This document shows, piece by piece, positions 11,837-21,759 of a DNA stretch of 64,000 bases. The stretch lies in NCBI RefSeq assembly GCF_033807715.1, contig NC_084606.1, positions 35,315,898 through 35,379,897 of the forward strand, written 5' to 3'. The first letter of the stretch is position 1; the number at the start of each line of letters is the position of its first letter. This DNA is from Cololabis saira (taxonomy: Eukaryota > Chordata > Actinopteri > Beloniformes > Belonidae). The notes beneath the pieces are model-generated. The model was not told the origin of the DNA. It saw only the letters and a list, made by a program, of their open reading frames with translations, and did not search any database. Position numbers and translations under genes: made by a program.

Positions 11837-13336
11837 TTTTTGAAATGTGTTAAAAAAGTGCTGCACTATATTTAGGTAAAATTGTTGGGAAAGTTGAACC
11901 TCATAACACAGAAACCAGCAAAGACTGCACTGCATTAATAAAAGAGGCATTGTCAGTTTGTTTCAAGGGAGACTACAATAATCCGAACGGATGTGAAGTA
12001 ACGGAGAATGGAGAAGAAAGAGGGTGGATGAATGATGAATGAGTCACCCACCTGTCTCGTCACATAACTTCATCCTGGCCCTGACGGGCCGATGAATTTG
12101 TCTCACTTTCTGGAATAAGAGAACAGAAGAACTCTGTAATGAGTCTTTTATTATCCCGGCACAGTTCATCCAAGTGAGGGCCGCGGCAGCTGGCGCTCAA
12201 ACCCGACGTCCGTGTCAGTGGGGCTGATAAGAGGGCAGTCAGGGTAGGCGTTGAAGATGTGTGGTTATCAGTGAGTGTGTGTGTGCGGTGAGTCTGTGAA
12301 AACTTCGCTCCAGAGCTACTCTCAGCCATTGTCCTTGATCTTATCAGACGGCTCGGTACAGTTGTGTAAACAAGTCCACGGATGTTTTGTCGTGGGAGAG
12401 GGGGAGGGTTAAGTGGGGGCAGAGTCGTCTTGTTTACATTCCTCCAGGGAGATTGTGACCCGAGAGGCCTGCCAAGCCGCTCTGTCAAGGGCAAATTAAA
12501 GAATCAACAATTTCTTGAAAGCAAGCAGCCCAGTAATTTTCAGTCTCTGGTTCATCAATGGCGACTCCAATCAGACGAATTTGTGTTCACTTCCCGCCAA
12601 GCCGAGCTTCCAACTTCTCCAAGGTGTTGTCAATCTTGCCAATGAGCTCAAACACCGCCGCTAACCTGCGATTCTCTTCGAGAATCGCATCTAGCTTACA
12701 GCCCTGCTCTCCAGAAGCCCTGCAGAAGAGACTCTGAAGACGAGACAAACAAAGCAGTAGCAGGGAAGGTTGATAAGGTTGGAGAGGAGCAGAAAAAGCG
12801 TCCGCCTTCGCTGAGAGCCGGAAGAAGAAGTAGATTTTCACTTAAAATAAGTAGTAAAATCTGGCATTGGAGCAAGATTTTTTTGCTTGTAATGAGAAGA
12901 TAAATCTTGTCCCACTGGCAGATTTTTCTACTTATTTCAAGTGAAAATTTACTTGAAACAGGTGAAAAAAGTTATTTTTCTGGTAATGAGTCTGACTCAC
13001 TGTGTAAGTGTAATGAGTGTAATGAGATTTTTTGACTGAAAATGAGATTTTTTAACTAGAAATAAGACAAATATTCCTGGTAAGATTTTGAGTTTTTGCA
13101 GTGTAGACTTTACAGTAACTGTCTGTCTGGGTGTTGTCAGTCACAAAAACAGGTGAAGACAAAAATTGTAAACATGCCATACATGTACTTTGTTATGATG
13201 GATACATTCATACATTCATGTGGCTGCCAGAACAGGGAAAACAAGCCTGTTTTCATGTGGGACATATAAAGCAGGACTCTGACTTTTCCACTGCTGTCAC
13301 TCTTACATTTTTATAATGTAGTTTTTTTCTGATCGC
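11837..13336. other. Mostly non-coding; contains candidate minus-strand exon
   Basis: AT-rich DNA around a GC-richer patch (12060-12500) and the candidate coiled-coil exon at 12587-12733. Frames in 12060-12494 have no domain I recognise. Between 12840 and 13110 there are repeated phrases of the type 'tttttctacttatttcaagtgaaaat' and 'aatgagattttttgact', typical of an old repeat. Confidence 0.35.
12587..12733 (-). CDS. Candidate terminal exon, coiled-coil, unidentified gene
   Basis: On the minus strand a good acceptor (GTCTCGTCTTCAG) precedes a 48-codon frame ending in TGA at 12587-12589. The peptide is acidic and heptad-like: LDAILEENRRLAAVFELIGK then IDNTLEKLEARLGGK, with hydrophobic residues at a/d spacing, suggesting a short C-terminal coiled coil. 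Codon use is balanced rather than AT-driven. It could be the last coding exon of the minus-strand gene represented by the ZU5-like exon at 25.9 kb, but nothing here proves that link. The short length makes chance a real alternative. Confidence 0.35.
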   Translation of the reverse strand, partial: SLFCRASGEQGCKLDAILEENRRLAAVFELIGKIDNTLEKLEARLGGK

Positions 13337-13683
13337 TTAAAGGAGCATGAGGCCGGATTGAGGCAGGATTTATGAAAAAATCTGTATACATTTTAAGTTT
13401 TCTAGTAATAATGTCAGATGAAGCGTTCCAAACCCAAAAGAATGATTCCTCTAGTGTATCTCTCCTTTGCCTTGAACAGGCTGTGTGCTGCAAAATGTGC
13501 TGCAATTCGGTCCCGAATTTCCCGCGCTGTCCTGTGGATGTGACGTCACATGACGCTGCATGCACGTTCTCCCCGTTCTCCCGTGCCGGCTTCACTGTTG
13601 GCTGCAGTACCCCCAACGGCCGTCGTGGTGAAGGGTGGAGCTAGAGAGTCTCATTTCTTAAAAGGAGCCTCAAGCTCCTTTAA
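13337..13683 (+). mobile_element. TTAA-target MITE, copy 2
   Basis: Flanked by TTAA at 13337-13340 and 13680-13683; starts AGGAGCATGAGGCC and ends CTCAAGCTCCT. Same family as the copies at 6574, 36339, 49014 and 57681. TGACGTCA lies at 13541-13548. A 90-codon open frame within the element (13372-13644) is shared by other copies in the same phase, but it lacks any known domain and differs by frame-neutral changes only because the copies are young. Confidence 0.8.
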
Positions 13684-15211
13684 AGCTACTGTCTGACAGT
13701 ACTAAATAATAGATAAGCTGTGTATTAATATCTGAAAGATTATTCTGAAAACACTGAATGTAGTTAAGGGCAGGGTGCAGGAAAAGCAGCAAAAGATGCT
13801 CAGAGGCACGTTTGTAATGGACAGTGTGTCAGATCTGGTAAAACAACGTTCCATTTTGTTGCAAAGTCCACTGTAAGCAATTGAAAAAGGGAGAAAAGAA
13901 AACAGCTGACAAAACAAGGAAGGTAAAAATATAAAGATTATGGACACATCGTTACCTTCACGAAAACTGAAAGAATAGGCAGCCAAAAAGTGTGTACTGT
14001 ACTTCACACACACTACATTTGTTTTTTGTTTGCAAACACACACAATTCAATGATTCGATCGGTAGTAGCCTGTTGGATAAGTTAACAGATGTTATTAGAT
14101 GCAGAAAACACCAAGGAGATGTTCTGTCCCCACTGCCGTTCTGCGGTCAGATGTTCACAAGGAGCAGCTACACATTCTGATTTATCTAATCATTCAGACA
14201 AGATAATTGTACTTCTTTATATCAAAGAGAGACACAATGATCATAGCTTTCCCCTCAGTCTGGTTGTTAGTTTAAGAGCTTTGCATTTCTAGTTTCTTCA
14301 TAAGTCAAATGAAAAGCATCTCAACAACAGTTGTAAATCCCTGCGTGTCCCGTTGACTCAGGCTATACGATACCGTTCATAAAGTGTTACTGGTTCAACT
14401 TTGACACTTAGCTTTGCAAATAAATCCCATTAAGTGGTGTCCCCCCACTTAATGGAGAAGAATTACCAATTTAACTGCTTTTTTCATAACAAGACAAATA
14501 AACAAATGAGGAGGCATTAAACTCTTTCCAGTATTTGCATACAATCTTTGCAACAATGTGCAGGCTCATAAAATGAAATGTGCTCCACGGATATAAAAAA
14601 TGTAACCAGAATGTTAATCAGAAATTGGTTTGTTTCCTGAGTTTAATCAAATAGCTCTGAGGCCATGAAACCGGAAGGTTCGGTTTTGGTTTTTGGATAT
14701 TCTGGGTTAAATTGTTGCTCCGTGAAATGAGATCAGTTCTGTCCAATACATCTCATTTCTCAATGTGACCTATCTGTTCACACTCCACTCTTCACCCACC
14801 ACAAGTTCTTCTCTGTAGGGATGTCATTGCTTTATATATTACCTTTTCTGTAAAACAAAATCCCTGCGCTACAAAATGGGTGTTTACTTCTGCTAGCTGT
14901 GGCTTAAAATAAAGTAAACAGACAAATCCTGACATGTTTTCCCTCTTTTTTTGTCACCAGTATAAACATCACAGAAGCATGAGATGGAGATGTGTATGTG
15001 GGATGCCAGAATGTCTTTTCAGTGTTTTGAGATGGCGTGACAGTATTAGGAAATGAGGGAAAGACTCCCCCCCCCTAGGGGGAGGCTACAGTCTTGAAAA
15101 ACGAGGGATAGAATCGTGGGTGACGGCTGTTACTGTTAAGAATTTCAAACACAGAAACATAAAATAGCTTGATACATTTTTTTTAAACTGCGTTGAATGT
15201 TGTTCCTTCAG
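13684..15211. other. AT-rich DNA with a candidate exon
   Basis: No element boundaries recognised. One frame with a possible acceptor is listed separately (14105-14292). A C-run followed by its complement ('ccccccccctaggggga' near 15068-15084) forms a small hairpin. Otherwise nothing supported. Confidence 0.35.
14105..14292 (+). CDS. Candidate exon, unidentified gene
   Basis: A possible acceptor (TATTAGATGCAG) at 14093-14104 opens a frame with a C-x2-C pair (FCPHCRSAVRC) and a charged/hydrophobic tail (KIIVLLYIKERHNDHSF), ending in TAG at 14290-14292. The codon mix looks protein-like for such AT-rich surroundings. An in-frame ATG also lies just upstream at 14089. I do not recognise the product. 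It is on the same strand as the candidate exons at 15212, 15581/21764 and 22794, which may belong to one gene. Confidence 0.25.
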
Positions 15212-15500
15212 AGGAACGTCAGCTTTTCTTGTCGTACCAACAGAAATAGAGCAAATAGTCACATATTTGGAAGATATATTTGACTATAACAGACTTACAT
15301 GCAGCAAGAACCGGCATCACAGTGAATGGGAGGATGTGCCGGAACAAGTAGTCCTTTTTAATACACTTGTACACACACTACATGCAGTGTACAAGAAGTT
15401 AAAATCACCTTGGTTAGCCACAATATTGCTTAAGTGGAACTACATTGTTGAGTCCTGTCAGAGACTTAAAATAGCTAATTATTCTGATGTCGCTACTTGA
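15212..15500 (+). CDS. Candidate exon, unidentified gene
   Basis: After the acceptor TGTTCCTTCAG (ending 15211) a 96-codon frame runs to TGA at 15498-15500. It reads as a soluble helical protein: VPTEIEQIVTYLEDIF, then EQVVLFNTLVHTLHAVYKKL and LLKWNYIVESCQRLKIANY. This composition is unlike random AT-rich DNA. No family recognised. There is no obvious GT donor before the stop, so it may be a terminal exon or a decayed one. The next open block on this strand is interrupted by the LTR retrotransposon immediately downstream. Confidence 0.3.
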
Positions 15501-15590
15501 CTTTTGAACTAACATTATTAGCCATTTTGATTGGAATGTATTTCATGTTCTCAATTAAAACTGCTTTGTCTTTTGTCAAGGTTTACACAC

Positions 15591-15961
15591 TGTTATGTAT
15601 CTCTGTATTGGGAATAGCTGTCCTCCTCCTGTGTGGTGGGGGAGGCGCTGTTTACCTGGTGCCTTGGTGCTTTCCTCATTTTTGCCTTTCAGGTCAGGTC
15701 CAATCCAGGTGCACAGGATTGGGTCTGATTGCCTGGGAGGATATTTAAGGAGAGGGTTCCAGGGCCGCCACTCTCTCTCCCTCCCTGCCTGTGACAACAA
15801 CGGCCAACCATTTTTCCCTTAGTTGTTTCTTGTTACTTTGCACATTATTATCTTTAGTTACCTTGTACCTTAGGGCCTTATTTTTAATAAATACATGAAA
15901 TGGTTTACCTGTGTGGTCTCCCTACTTGTTGTGATCTACCGTGAGCCAGGTGGTCATAACA
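15591..15961 (+). repeat. 5' LTR of Gmr1-like element
   Basis: 371 bp, TG…CA ended with a 7-bp terminal inverted repeat (TGTTATG/CATAACA). A TATA-like TATTTAAG lies near 15742 and a polyadenylation signal AATAAA at 15886-15891. It differs from the 3' LTR by four substitutions and one 5-bp duplication (AGGTC near 15690-15700). Confidence 0.95.
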
Positions 15962-15963
15962 AA

Positions 15964-15980
15964 TGGGGGCTCGTCCGGGA
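15964..15980 (+). promoter_or_regulatory. Primer binding site, tRNA-Pro type
   Basis: TGGGGGCTCGTCCGGGA starts two bases after the 5' LTR. It is the sequence used by retroviruses primed by tRNA-Pro (17 matching bases), complementary to the tRNA 3' end. This fixes the element's orientation as plus. Confidence 0.9.
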
Positions 15981-16624
15981 AAATTGGTAAGGTTGTCAGT
16001 ACCTTACTAATGCCTGGATAGTTCGGTAGTACTTGTGTAGGAAAGTCACAGTGTTTGGTTAGTTTGTTTGATTGCTCAATAAGTGGTTTGGTTTGCCTTA
16101 GTAAACTTTGATTTGCTTGGCTTGCAGCAGGGGAGGACTGTGGCCACTTTCCTTCTTTTGAGTGGTGACCTGGTTATCGGTTATGATCCTCAGCTGGATG
16201 GTGAGTAGACGGGGTTACTGTTGTCGCCCACCTTTGTCTGAAGCGTGTGGTTTAGATATCATGAGCTACGTGAACCCCCGTGGTAGGAGGAGAAGCGCTT
16301 AACGCTTGTTTGTTTTTTTTGTTTGTTGTTTTAGTTTGTTGTTTTTGGTGTGCTGTAAGCCGGGGCGCTATTCAGCAGTGCCATTAGGGTACTGTTGGTA
16401 GTTAAGCTGCTATGAGCGCACTGAAGACTAGGTTGTGGTTAGTCAGGGATTTTTTTTTTTTCGCTTCATTCTCTCGCTTCATTCTCTCGCTAAGTAAAGC
16501 TACTTGCCGTCCCATGTTGGGGTATTATAGTTGATAACAGGGTCTTTTGTCTATACTTATGATAGTGATGGCCTGGTAAATGGTTTGAATTTGGTTTGAC
16601 ATTGTGGCCTTGGTTGCCTATTGA

Positions 16625-17918
16625 TTGCTGGTTATCAGTTACTGGTTGGGCGTTTGTAGTCATAAGAGTTGTGGTGAATTGGATCCTGTGAGGGAATTTT
16701 TGGGAGCCCCATCAATTAAGTTGTTACAGCAGTTAAAGGTTGAGGAGTTGTGGCGAATTATTGAGCATTATAAACTGAGTCTTGATGTTGTGCTTGGTCG
16801 ATCGAAGAAGCCGGAAGTGGTGGAGGCCATACAGAGAGTTGATGACCCAGGGCATATTGGAAGGCCATGAAAAGTCTCCGCCCATGGTGCCTCTTGGAGG
16901 TGCGGTGGGGGGAATCAGTATGAATACAGGCTTATCATTTGCAGAGCAAAAGGAGCTGTTAGCGATGCAGATACAGCTACAGGAGCTTCAGGTGAGAGAG
17001 CGCCAGGCACATCTGGAGCTGGAGAGAGTGCGCCACCCGTGTCCCGCTGCGGGTGACGGGTCTGACGGTAGGCGTAGGCACAATTTAGGAGACATGGTTC
17101 GACTCTTACCAAAGTTTAATGAAAGAGATCCTGATGTGTTCTTTTCATTATTTGAAAGTCTGGCCGATGAGAGAAGTTGGTCCGATGCCGATCGCACAGC
17201 ACTGATTCAGAGTGTACTGCCACTTAAAGCTCAAGAGGCCTATTTAGCACTTGACCCTGCAGATAGGAAGTCGTATGATAAAGTAAAGGCTGCTATATTT
17301 TTGTCTTATGAACTGTGTGCTGAAGCATACCGGTTGCGGTTCAGGAACTGGAGGAAAGTTGAGAAGCAGACTTATGTGGAGGTAACAAGGGAGCTGGTAA
17401 GTCACTTTAAACGTTGGCATGAGGCAGCAGGAGTTAAGACTCTGGATGACCTGTGTGAGGTTTTGCTGCTAGAACAGTTTAAGAATATCACTCCTGAACG
17501 TATTGTAAATCATCTGAATGAGCGTAAACCTAAAACAGCCCTTGAGGCCGCTAAGTGGGCAGATGAGTTTGTGTTGACTAATAAAGGTCAAGCTAGTGAT
17601 TTCCGTGGCCATGGTGGAGGAGGCTATGGCTACAGAACTGAGCAGAGTGGTGGCCTCCAGCCTCCTTACCGTGCTAGGTTCCCCAGTGGGAGTTCTGGAT
17701 TCTCAGCTCATCGTACAAGGCATGAACATGCTAGTCCAACTAAGGTGGGTTCAGATTCTGCATGCAACTATTGTTTGGGAAAGGGGCATTGGAAGAAAGA
17801 TTGCCCTGTGCTTAAAGGTAAAAGATATAGTGGTAAGGGGCTATCTACTGTTCGACCTCAAGCCATGTCAGTGGGGGACAGGGGGCTGTGGGCCCGGATG
17901 AAGAGGCGTATAAGGTAA
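16625..17918 (+). pseudogene. Gag (SCAN-like capsid, CCHC knuckle), frame broken
   Basis: Structural protein of the Gmr1-like element. An N-terminal part reads in one frame (16625-16870: LLQQLKVEELWRIIEHYKL) and the rest in another (to 17918), so there is a frame change near 16840. The second part holds a helical region (AMQIQLQELQVRERQAHLEL), then the capsid core with LRFRNWRKVEKQTYVEV, LDDLCEVLLLEQFKN and ERKPKTALEAAKWADEFV, a spacing close to SCAN domains of zinc-finger proteins, then a glycine/arginine-rich linker and a zinc knuckle C-x2-C-x4-H-x4-C (CNYCLGKGHWKKDC near 17762-17803). I see no ATG that clearly starts the N-terminal part. The protease frame begins inside its last 30 bases, in the -1 frame. 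Confidence 0.8.
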
Positions 17919-18478
17919 AACCGTCTATGATGGCGACTGCTCTACCAAATCCTTCTGTGAGCAGCAACCGTCCAAGCGTCTCAAAGGGCCCTGACTTCCT
18001 ACATCCAAATAAGGTACCTCCTGATTACAATCACTTTATCACAACAGGTTTTGTTTCATTGGCGGGTAATTCACAGAAAGTACCTGTGAAGATACTGCGT
18101 GACACGGGGGGGTCAGTATCTTTCATTCTTGACTCAGTGTTAAATTTTTCTGAGGGGTCAAGCCTGGGGAGAAGTGTGTTAATCCGAGACATGGGGATGC
18201 ATACTTGGCCAGTTCCCTTGCACAAGATCGAACTTGACTCTGAATTGGTAAAGGGGGAACTGGCAGTTGCCCTTAGATCATCCCTGCCAGTGGAGGGTGT
18301 ATCAGTCATCCTAGGAAATGATCTGGCTGGGGAGAGGGTGTGGGAGGGGGTTCCACCACCACCTCCCATAGTGACGTCTGGGCCGACAGTTTTATCTGGT
18401 CCGGACAGTAGTGAGAGAGTTTCCAGAGGTTTTCACTGCTTGTGCGGTGACTCGCTCCATGGGGGGAGCAGGGCCTGA
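17888..18478 (+). pseudogene. Aspartic protease region of the Gmr1-like element
   Basis: Starts in the -1 frame relative to Gag, overlapping its end by about 30 bases, so a -1 frameshift could express it. The active-site triplet D-T-G is present in KILRDTGGSVSFI (near 18090-18128), followed by a flap-like region and ILGNDLAGERVW (ILGxD), the conserved C-terminal protease motif of gypsy elements. From about 18411 the sense frame changes (REFPEVFTACAVTRSM is in another phase), so the reading frame into integrase is broken in this copy. Confidence 0.8.
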
Positions 18479-19500
18479 AGAGGGAGTTAGAGAGCCATCT
18501 AAACAGAGTACTGTTCAACTAACTGATCTGCCTCTTTCCCTGTCTAAAAGTGAGCTGGTCGTCGCCCAGCAGGAAGACCCTGAACTGAAGTCCTTGTTCG
18601 GTGAGGTCAAGTCCACAGAAGAGATGGAGAGTTTGGCACATGGGTACTTTGTACTGGATGAATTGCTGGTTCAGAGCTAGCCATTCCAGCATCTCATCAT
18701 CGACTGCGTGGGGCCGCTCCCTCCATCTAAGTCGGGGTGCATCTACCTGTTGACGGTAATGTGTCAGACCACTCGTTACCCAGCGGTGTATCCGCTACGC
18801 TCCATCACCACACGGTGCATTGTGAAAGCTTTGACCCAATTCATATCTATCTTTGGTATTCCCAGGGTCATACAGAGCGACCAGGGGTCCAATTTCACAT
18901 CACAGATGTTTGCCCAAGTTCTACGCCAGTTAAGAGTAAAGCACAATAAAGCTAGCGCTTACCATGCTCAGAGCCAGGGGGCTCTTGAAAGATTCCATCA
19001 AACTCTTAAATCGCTGCTGCATGCTTATTGTACTGAGCTTATCCGCTAAAGAAGTGGTGCAGGAGAGTACGGGATTTAGCCCCAGCGAGTTGGTGTTTGG
19101 ACATAAAGTGAGGGGGTCCCCTGGCGGTTTTGCAGGATGGCCTAAAGCCTGCAGCGCCACCTGTAAAGCTTATTGATTATGTGAATGGTTTTCACCGTAG
19201 GTTACATCTGGCGGTTAAGTTGGCAGGAGAGCATCTGACCGCCGTCCAGAGTAAGATGAAGCGATACTATGACCGCCGAGCAGAGCCTCGAGTGTTCTGT
19301 CCTGGAGACCAAGTGCTGGCGTTGCTGCCTATCCCCGCTTCCCCATTCCAGGCCAGGTTCACTGGACCGTACCCAGTGGTTCAGCAGGTCTCTGAGCAGA
19401 ACTATCTGATAAGTACTCCTGACCGGAAAAAGTCAACTCAATTGTGTCATGTAAACTTGCTAAAGGCTTACTATGCTCGTGTGTCTAACTCCGGAGCAGG
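18411..19500 (+). pseudogene. Integrase region lacking zinc-binding domain
   Basis: The linker frame 18411-18680 ends at a TAG just after FVLDELLVQS; downstream in the same frame the catalytic core begins directly (HLIIDCVGPLPPSKSG). The H2C2 zinc-binding region expected between these points is absent, so an internal deletion at about 18680 is likely. The three catalytic acidic residues are recognisable: D in IIDCVG, D in IQSDQGSNF, E in GALERFHQ. Two further frame changes occur near 19030 and 19130. The C-terminal GPY/F module (RFTGPYPVV) lies near 19352-19380. Its location upstream of reverse transcriptase defines the Gmr1 order. Confidence 0.85.
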
Positions 19501-19559
19501 TACAGAACAGAAGGTCAAGCCCGCTATGTTAGTTACCACAGCTCACGAGCTGTCTTCAG

Positions 19560-21067
19560 CGGTTTCAGTAGCGGCAGAGGAGGAGGAGAAGGAGGATGTG
19601 AGTGGGTTTGCAGATGGGGTGCTGCGTCCTCGGCTCAAAAACTCTGAGATGCTAGCTGACCTAGGTGGTCTAGTTGGTCATTTGCCAGAGAACCAAGGCA
19701 GGGAGTTGTCAGAGCTCTTAGCTGCTTTCCCCTCCCTGTTTTCTGATACTCCTTCTTGTACCCATTTAGTGCAGCACGATATCGATGTGGGAGAGGCGGA
19801 GCCAATTCGCCAGAGGTTCTACCGGGTCCCACTGGAGAAGCGCCGCCGCCTGGATGCTGAGGTTCAGTATATGATTGACAATGGGTTGGCGGTGCCTTCA
19901 AACTCCCGCTGGGCCTCCATGTGTACTGGTAGGAAAACCAGACAAGACTGACAGATTTTGCACAGATTACCGAAGAGTAAATGCCGTGACCAAACCTGAC
20001 TCCTTTCCCTTACCTAGGATGAAGGATTGTGTGGATGCAGTGGGATCTGCCAGATATGTGAGTAAATTTGATCTGCTAAAGGGCTACTGGCAGGTCCCAC
20101 TGACTCCCAGTGCCCAAGAGATCTCCGCGTTCATCACATCATCCGGCCTTTACTCCTACAAGGTTATGAGTTTTGGGTTACGGAATGCGCCCGCCACTTT
20201 TCAGCGCTTGATGAACGGGGTAGTAGCAGGGCTGGAGGGCGTAGCCGTATACCTAGATGATGTCGTAGTTTACAGCGATACTTGGGAGCAGCACATGGGT
20301 CAGCACATGCGCTTTTGGTACGACTCCAGGAGGCCAACCTCACGATTAACTTAGTCAAGTGTGAATTTGCAAGGGCTACAGTAACCTACCTGGGGAAAGT
20401 AGTGGGCCAGGGTCAGGTGAAGCCAGTGAGGGCCAAGGTCCAAGCCATCGATCGGTTCCGACCTCCTGTTTCCAAGACTGAGCTTAGACGCTTCTTAGGA
20501 ATGGTCGGCTATTATAGAAGTTTCTGTCCAAACTTCTCCACGGTGGTTGCCCCACTGACCGGCCTACTGCAGGAGAAGGTTAGGTTTGAGTGGTCTTCTG
20601 CCAGCCAGCAGGCTTTTGACCAGGTGAAGATGCTGTTGAGTACAGCTCCTGTCCTGGCAGCGCCTAGACTAGATCAGCCATTCAGGTTACAAGTAGATGC
20701 TAGTCAGGTTGGGGCTGGGGGTGTCCTTTTGCAGACTGATGGTGAAGGGGTGGATCGGCCAGTCAGCTATTTTTCAAGGAAGTTTAACCGCCACCAGCTA
20801 AACTACTCGACGATAGAGAAGGAAGCGTTAGCGCTGGTGTGGGCTCTGCAGCATTTTGATGTGTATGTGGGTGGGGGAGTCCATCCAGTAGTCGTGTATT
20901 CAGACCACAATCCCCTAACCTTCCTTCACTCTTTGCAGAGTCCGAGCCAGCGGCTGATGAGGTGGACGCTTTTTCTACAGCCTTACAACCTGAGCATCCG
21001 GCACATACGTGGTGTGGACAACGTAATAGCAGATGCGTTGTCACGTGCGCCCGAGGGGTTGGAGTGA
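19560..21067 (+). pseudogene. Reverse transcriptase and RNase H of the Gmr1-like element
   Basis: Reverse transcriptase begins with VPLEKRRRLDAEV and continues with FCTDYRRVNAVTKPDSFPLP, SKFDLLKGYWQVPL, FGLRNAPATFQRLMN and the catalytic YLDDV near 20248-20262. Frame changes occur near 19930 and near 20300. The connection and thumb (FLGMVGYYRSFCPNF) and RNase H follow in a single frame to the stop at 21065-21067: DASQVGAGGVLLQ (first D), NYSTIEKEALALVWAL (E) and VYSDHNPLTFL (D). All catalytic residues that I can see are retained; only the frame is broken. Nothing after RNase H encodes an integrase, confirming the domain order. Confidence 0.9.
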
Positions 21068-21370
21068 GCTGGTTCCTCCCCTTTCAGTTGCTCTTCACAA
21101 TATCCCATCTAACCTTGTCTTTCCTCCTTAAAGATGCTCTCCCGGTACCAGGAGTTGCGGGTGGCTGGGCAGTGGTGGGTGGAGGTGTGTAGGGGTGAAC
21201 CAGCAGGGTGGAGTCCGACCCCCCAATTGACCATGAGTTCTATGTGTACATAGTCAAACTAGTTACCACCAGTACTGGTAAATGGTAATAGTGGGTCATG
21301 TTTTTTGTTGGTGTAGGCAGTACTGAAAGCCTTATTTACAGAGGCCATGGTGTGGGGCCTCTGTTTTAAG

Positions 21371-21393
21371 GGGGGGGGGGGGGGGGGGGGGGG
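21371..21393 (+). promoter_or_regulatory. Polypurine tract, 23 consecutive G
   Basis: The bases before the 3' LTR are TTTTAAG followed by an unbroken run of G up to 21393. Its position is that of the polypurine tract that primes plus-strand DNA synthesis. Such a pure G run is unusual for this role; its exact length may be affected by assembly error. Confidence 0.7.
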
Positions 21394-21759
21394 TGTTATG
21401 TATCTCTGTATTGGGAATAGCTGTCCTCCTCCTGTGTGGTGGGGGAGGCGCTGTTTCCCTGGTGCCTTGGTGCTTTCCTCATTTTTGCCTGTCAGGTCCA
21501 ATCCAGGTGCACAGGATTGGGTCTGATTGCCTGGGAGGGTATTTAAGGAGAGGGTTCCAGGGCCGCCACTCTCTCTCCCTCCCTGCCTGTGACAACAACG
21601 GCCAACCATTTTTCCCTTAGTTGTTTCTTGTTACTTTGCACATTATTATCTTTAGTTACCTTGTACCTTAGGGCTTTATTTTTAATAAATACATGAAATG
21701 GTTTACCTGTGTGGTCTCCCTACTTGTTGTGATCTACCGTGAGCCAGGTGGTCATAACA
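21394..21759 (+). repeat. 3' LTR of Gmr1-like element
   Basis: 366 bp, identical in ends and layout to the 5' LTR, with four substitutions and lacking its 5-bp duplication. Followed by the ACAC target duplication. Confidence 0.95.

Larger units (their letters stand above)
15591..21759 (+). mobile_element. Gmr1-like Ty3/gypsy LTR retrotransposon, order Gag-PR-IN-RT-RH
   Basis: A complete insertion: two LTRs (371 and 366 bp) starting TGTTATG and ending CATAACA, a 4-bp target duplication ACAC (15587-15590 and 21760-21763), a tRNA-Pro-type primer binding site, and a G-tract before the 3' LTR. Internal domains run Gag with a CCHC knuckle, aspartic protease, integrase core plus GPY/F module, then reverse transcriptase and RNase H. 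Integrase upstream of reverse transcriptase is diagnostic of the Gmr1 group of deuterostome gypsy-like elements, known from the literature to mimic the Ty1/copia domain order. The capsid region is SCAN-like, in line with the published origin of SCAN from Gmr1-like Gag. This copy is broken by several frame changes, a stop and an internal deletion, so it is not autonomous. No envelope frame is present. Confidence 0.9.

Noticed and set aside
13372..13644. 90-codon frame shared among TTAA MITE copies
   Set aside because: The conservation is explained by the youth of the copies; no domain and no other coding sign.
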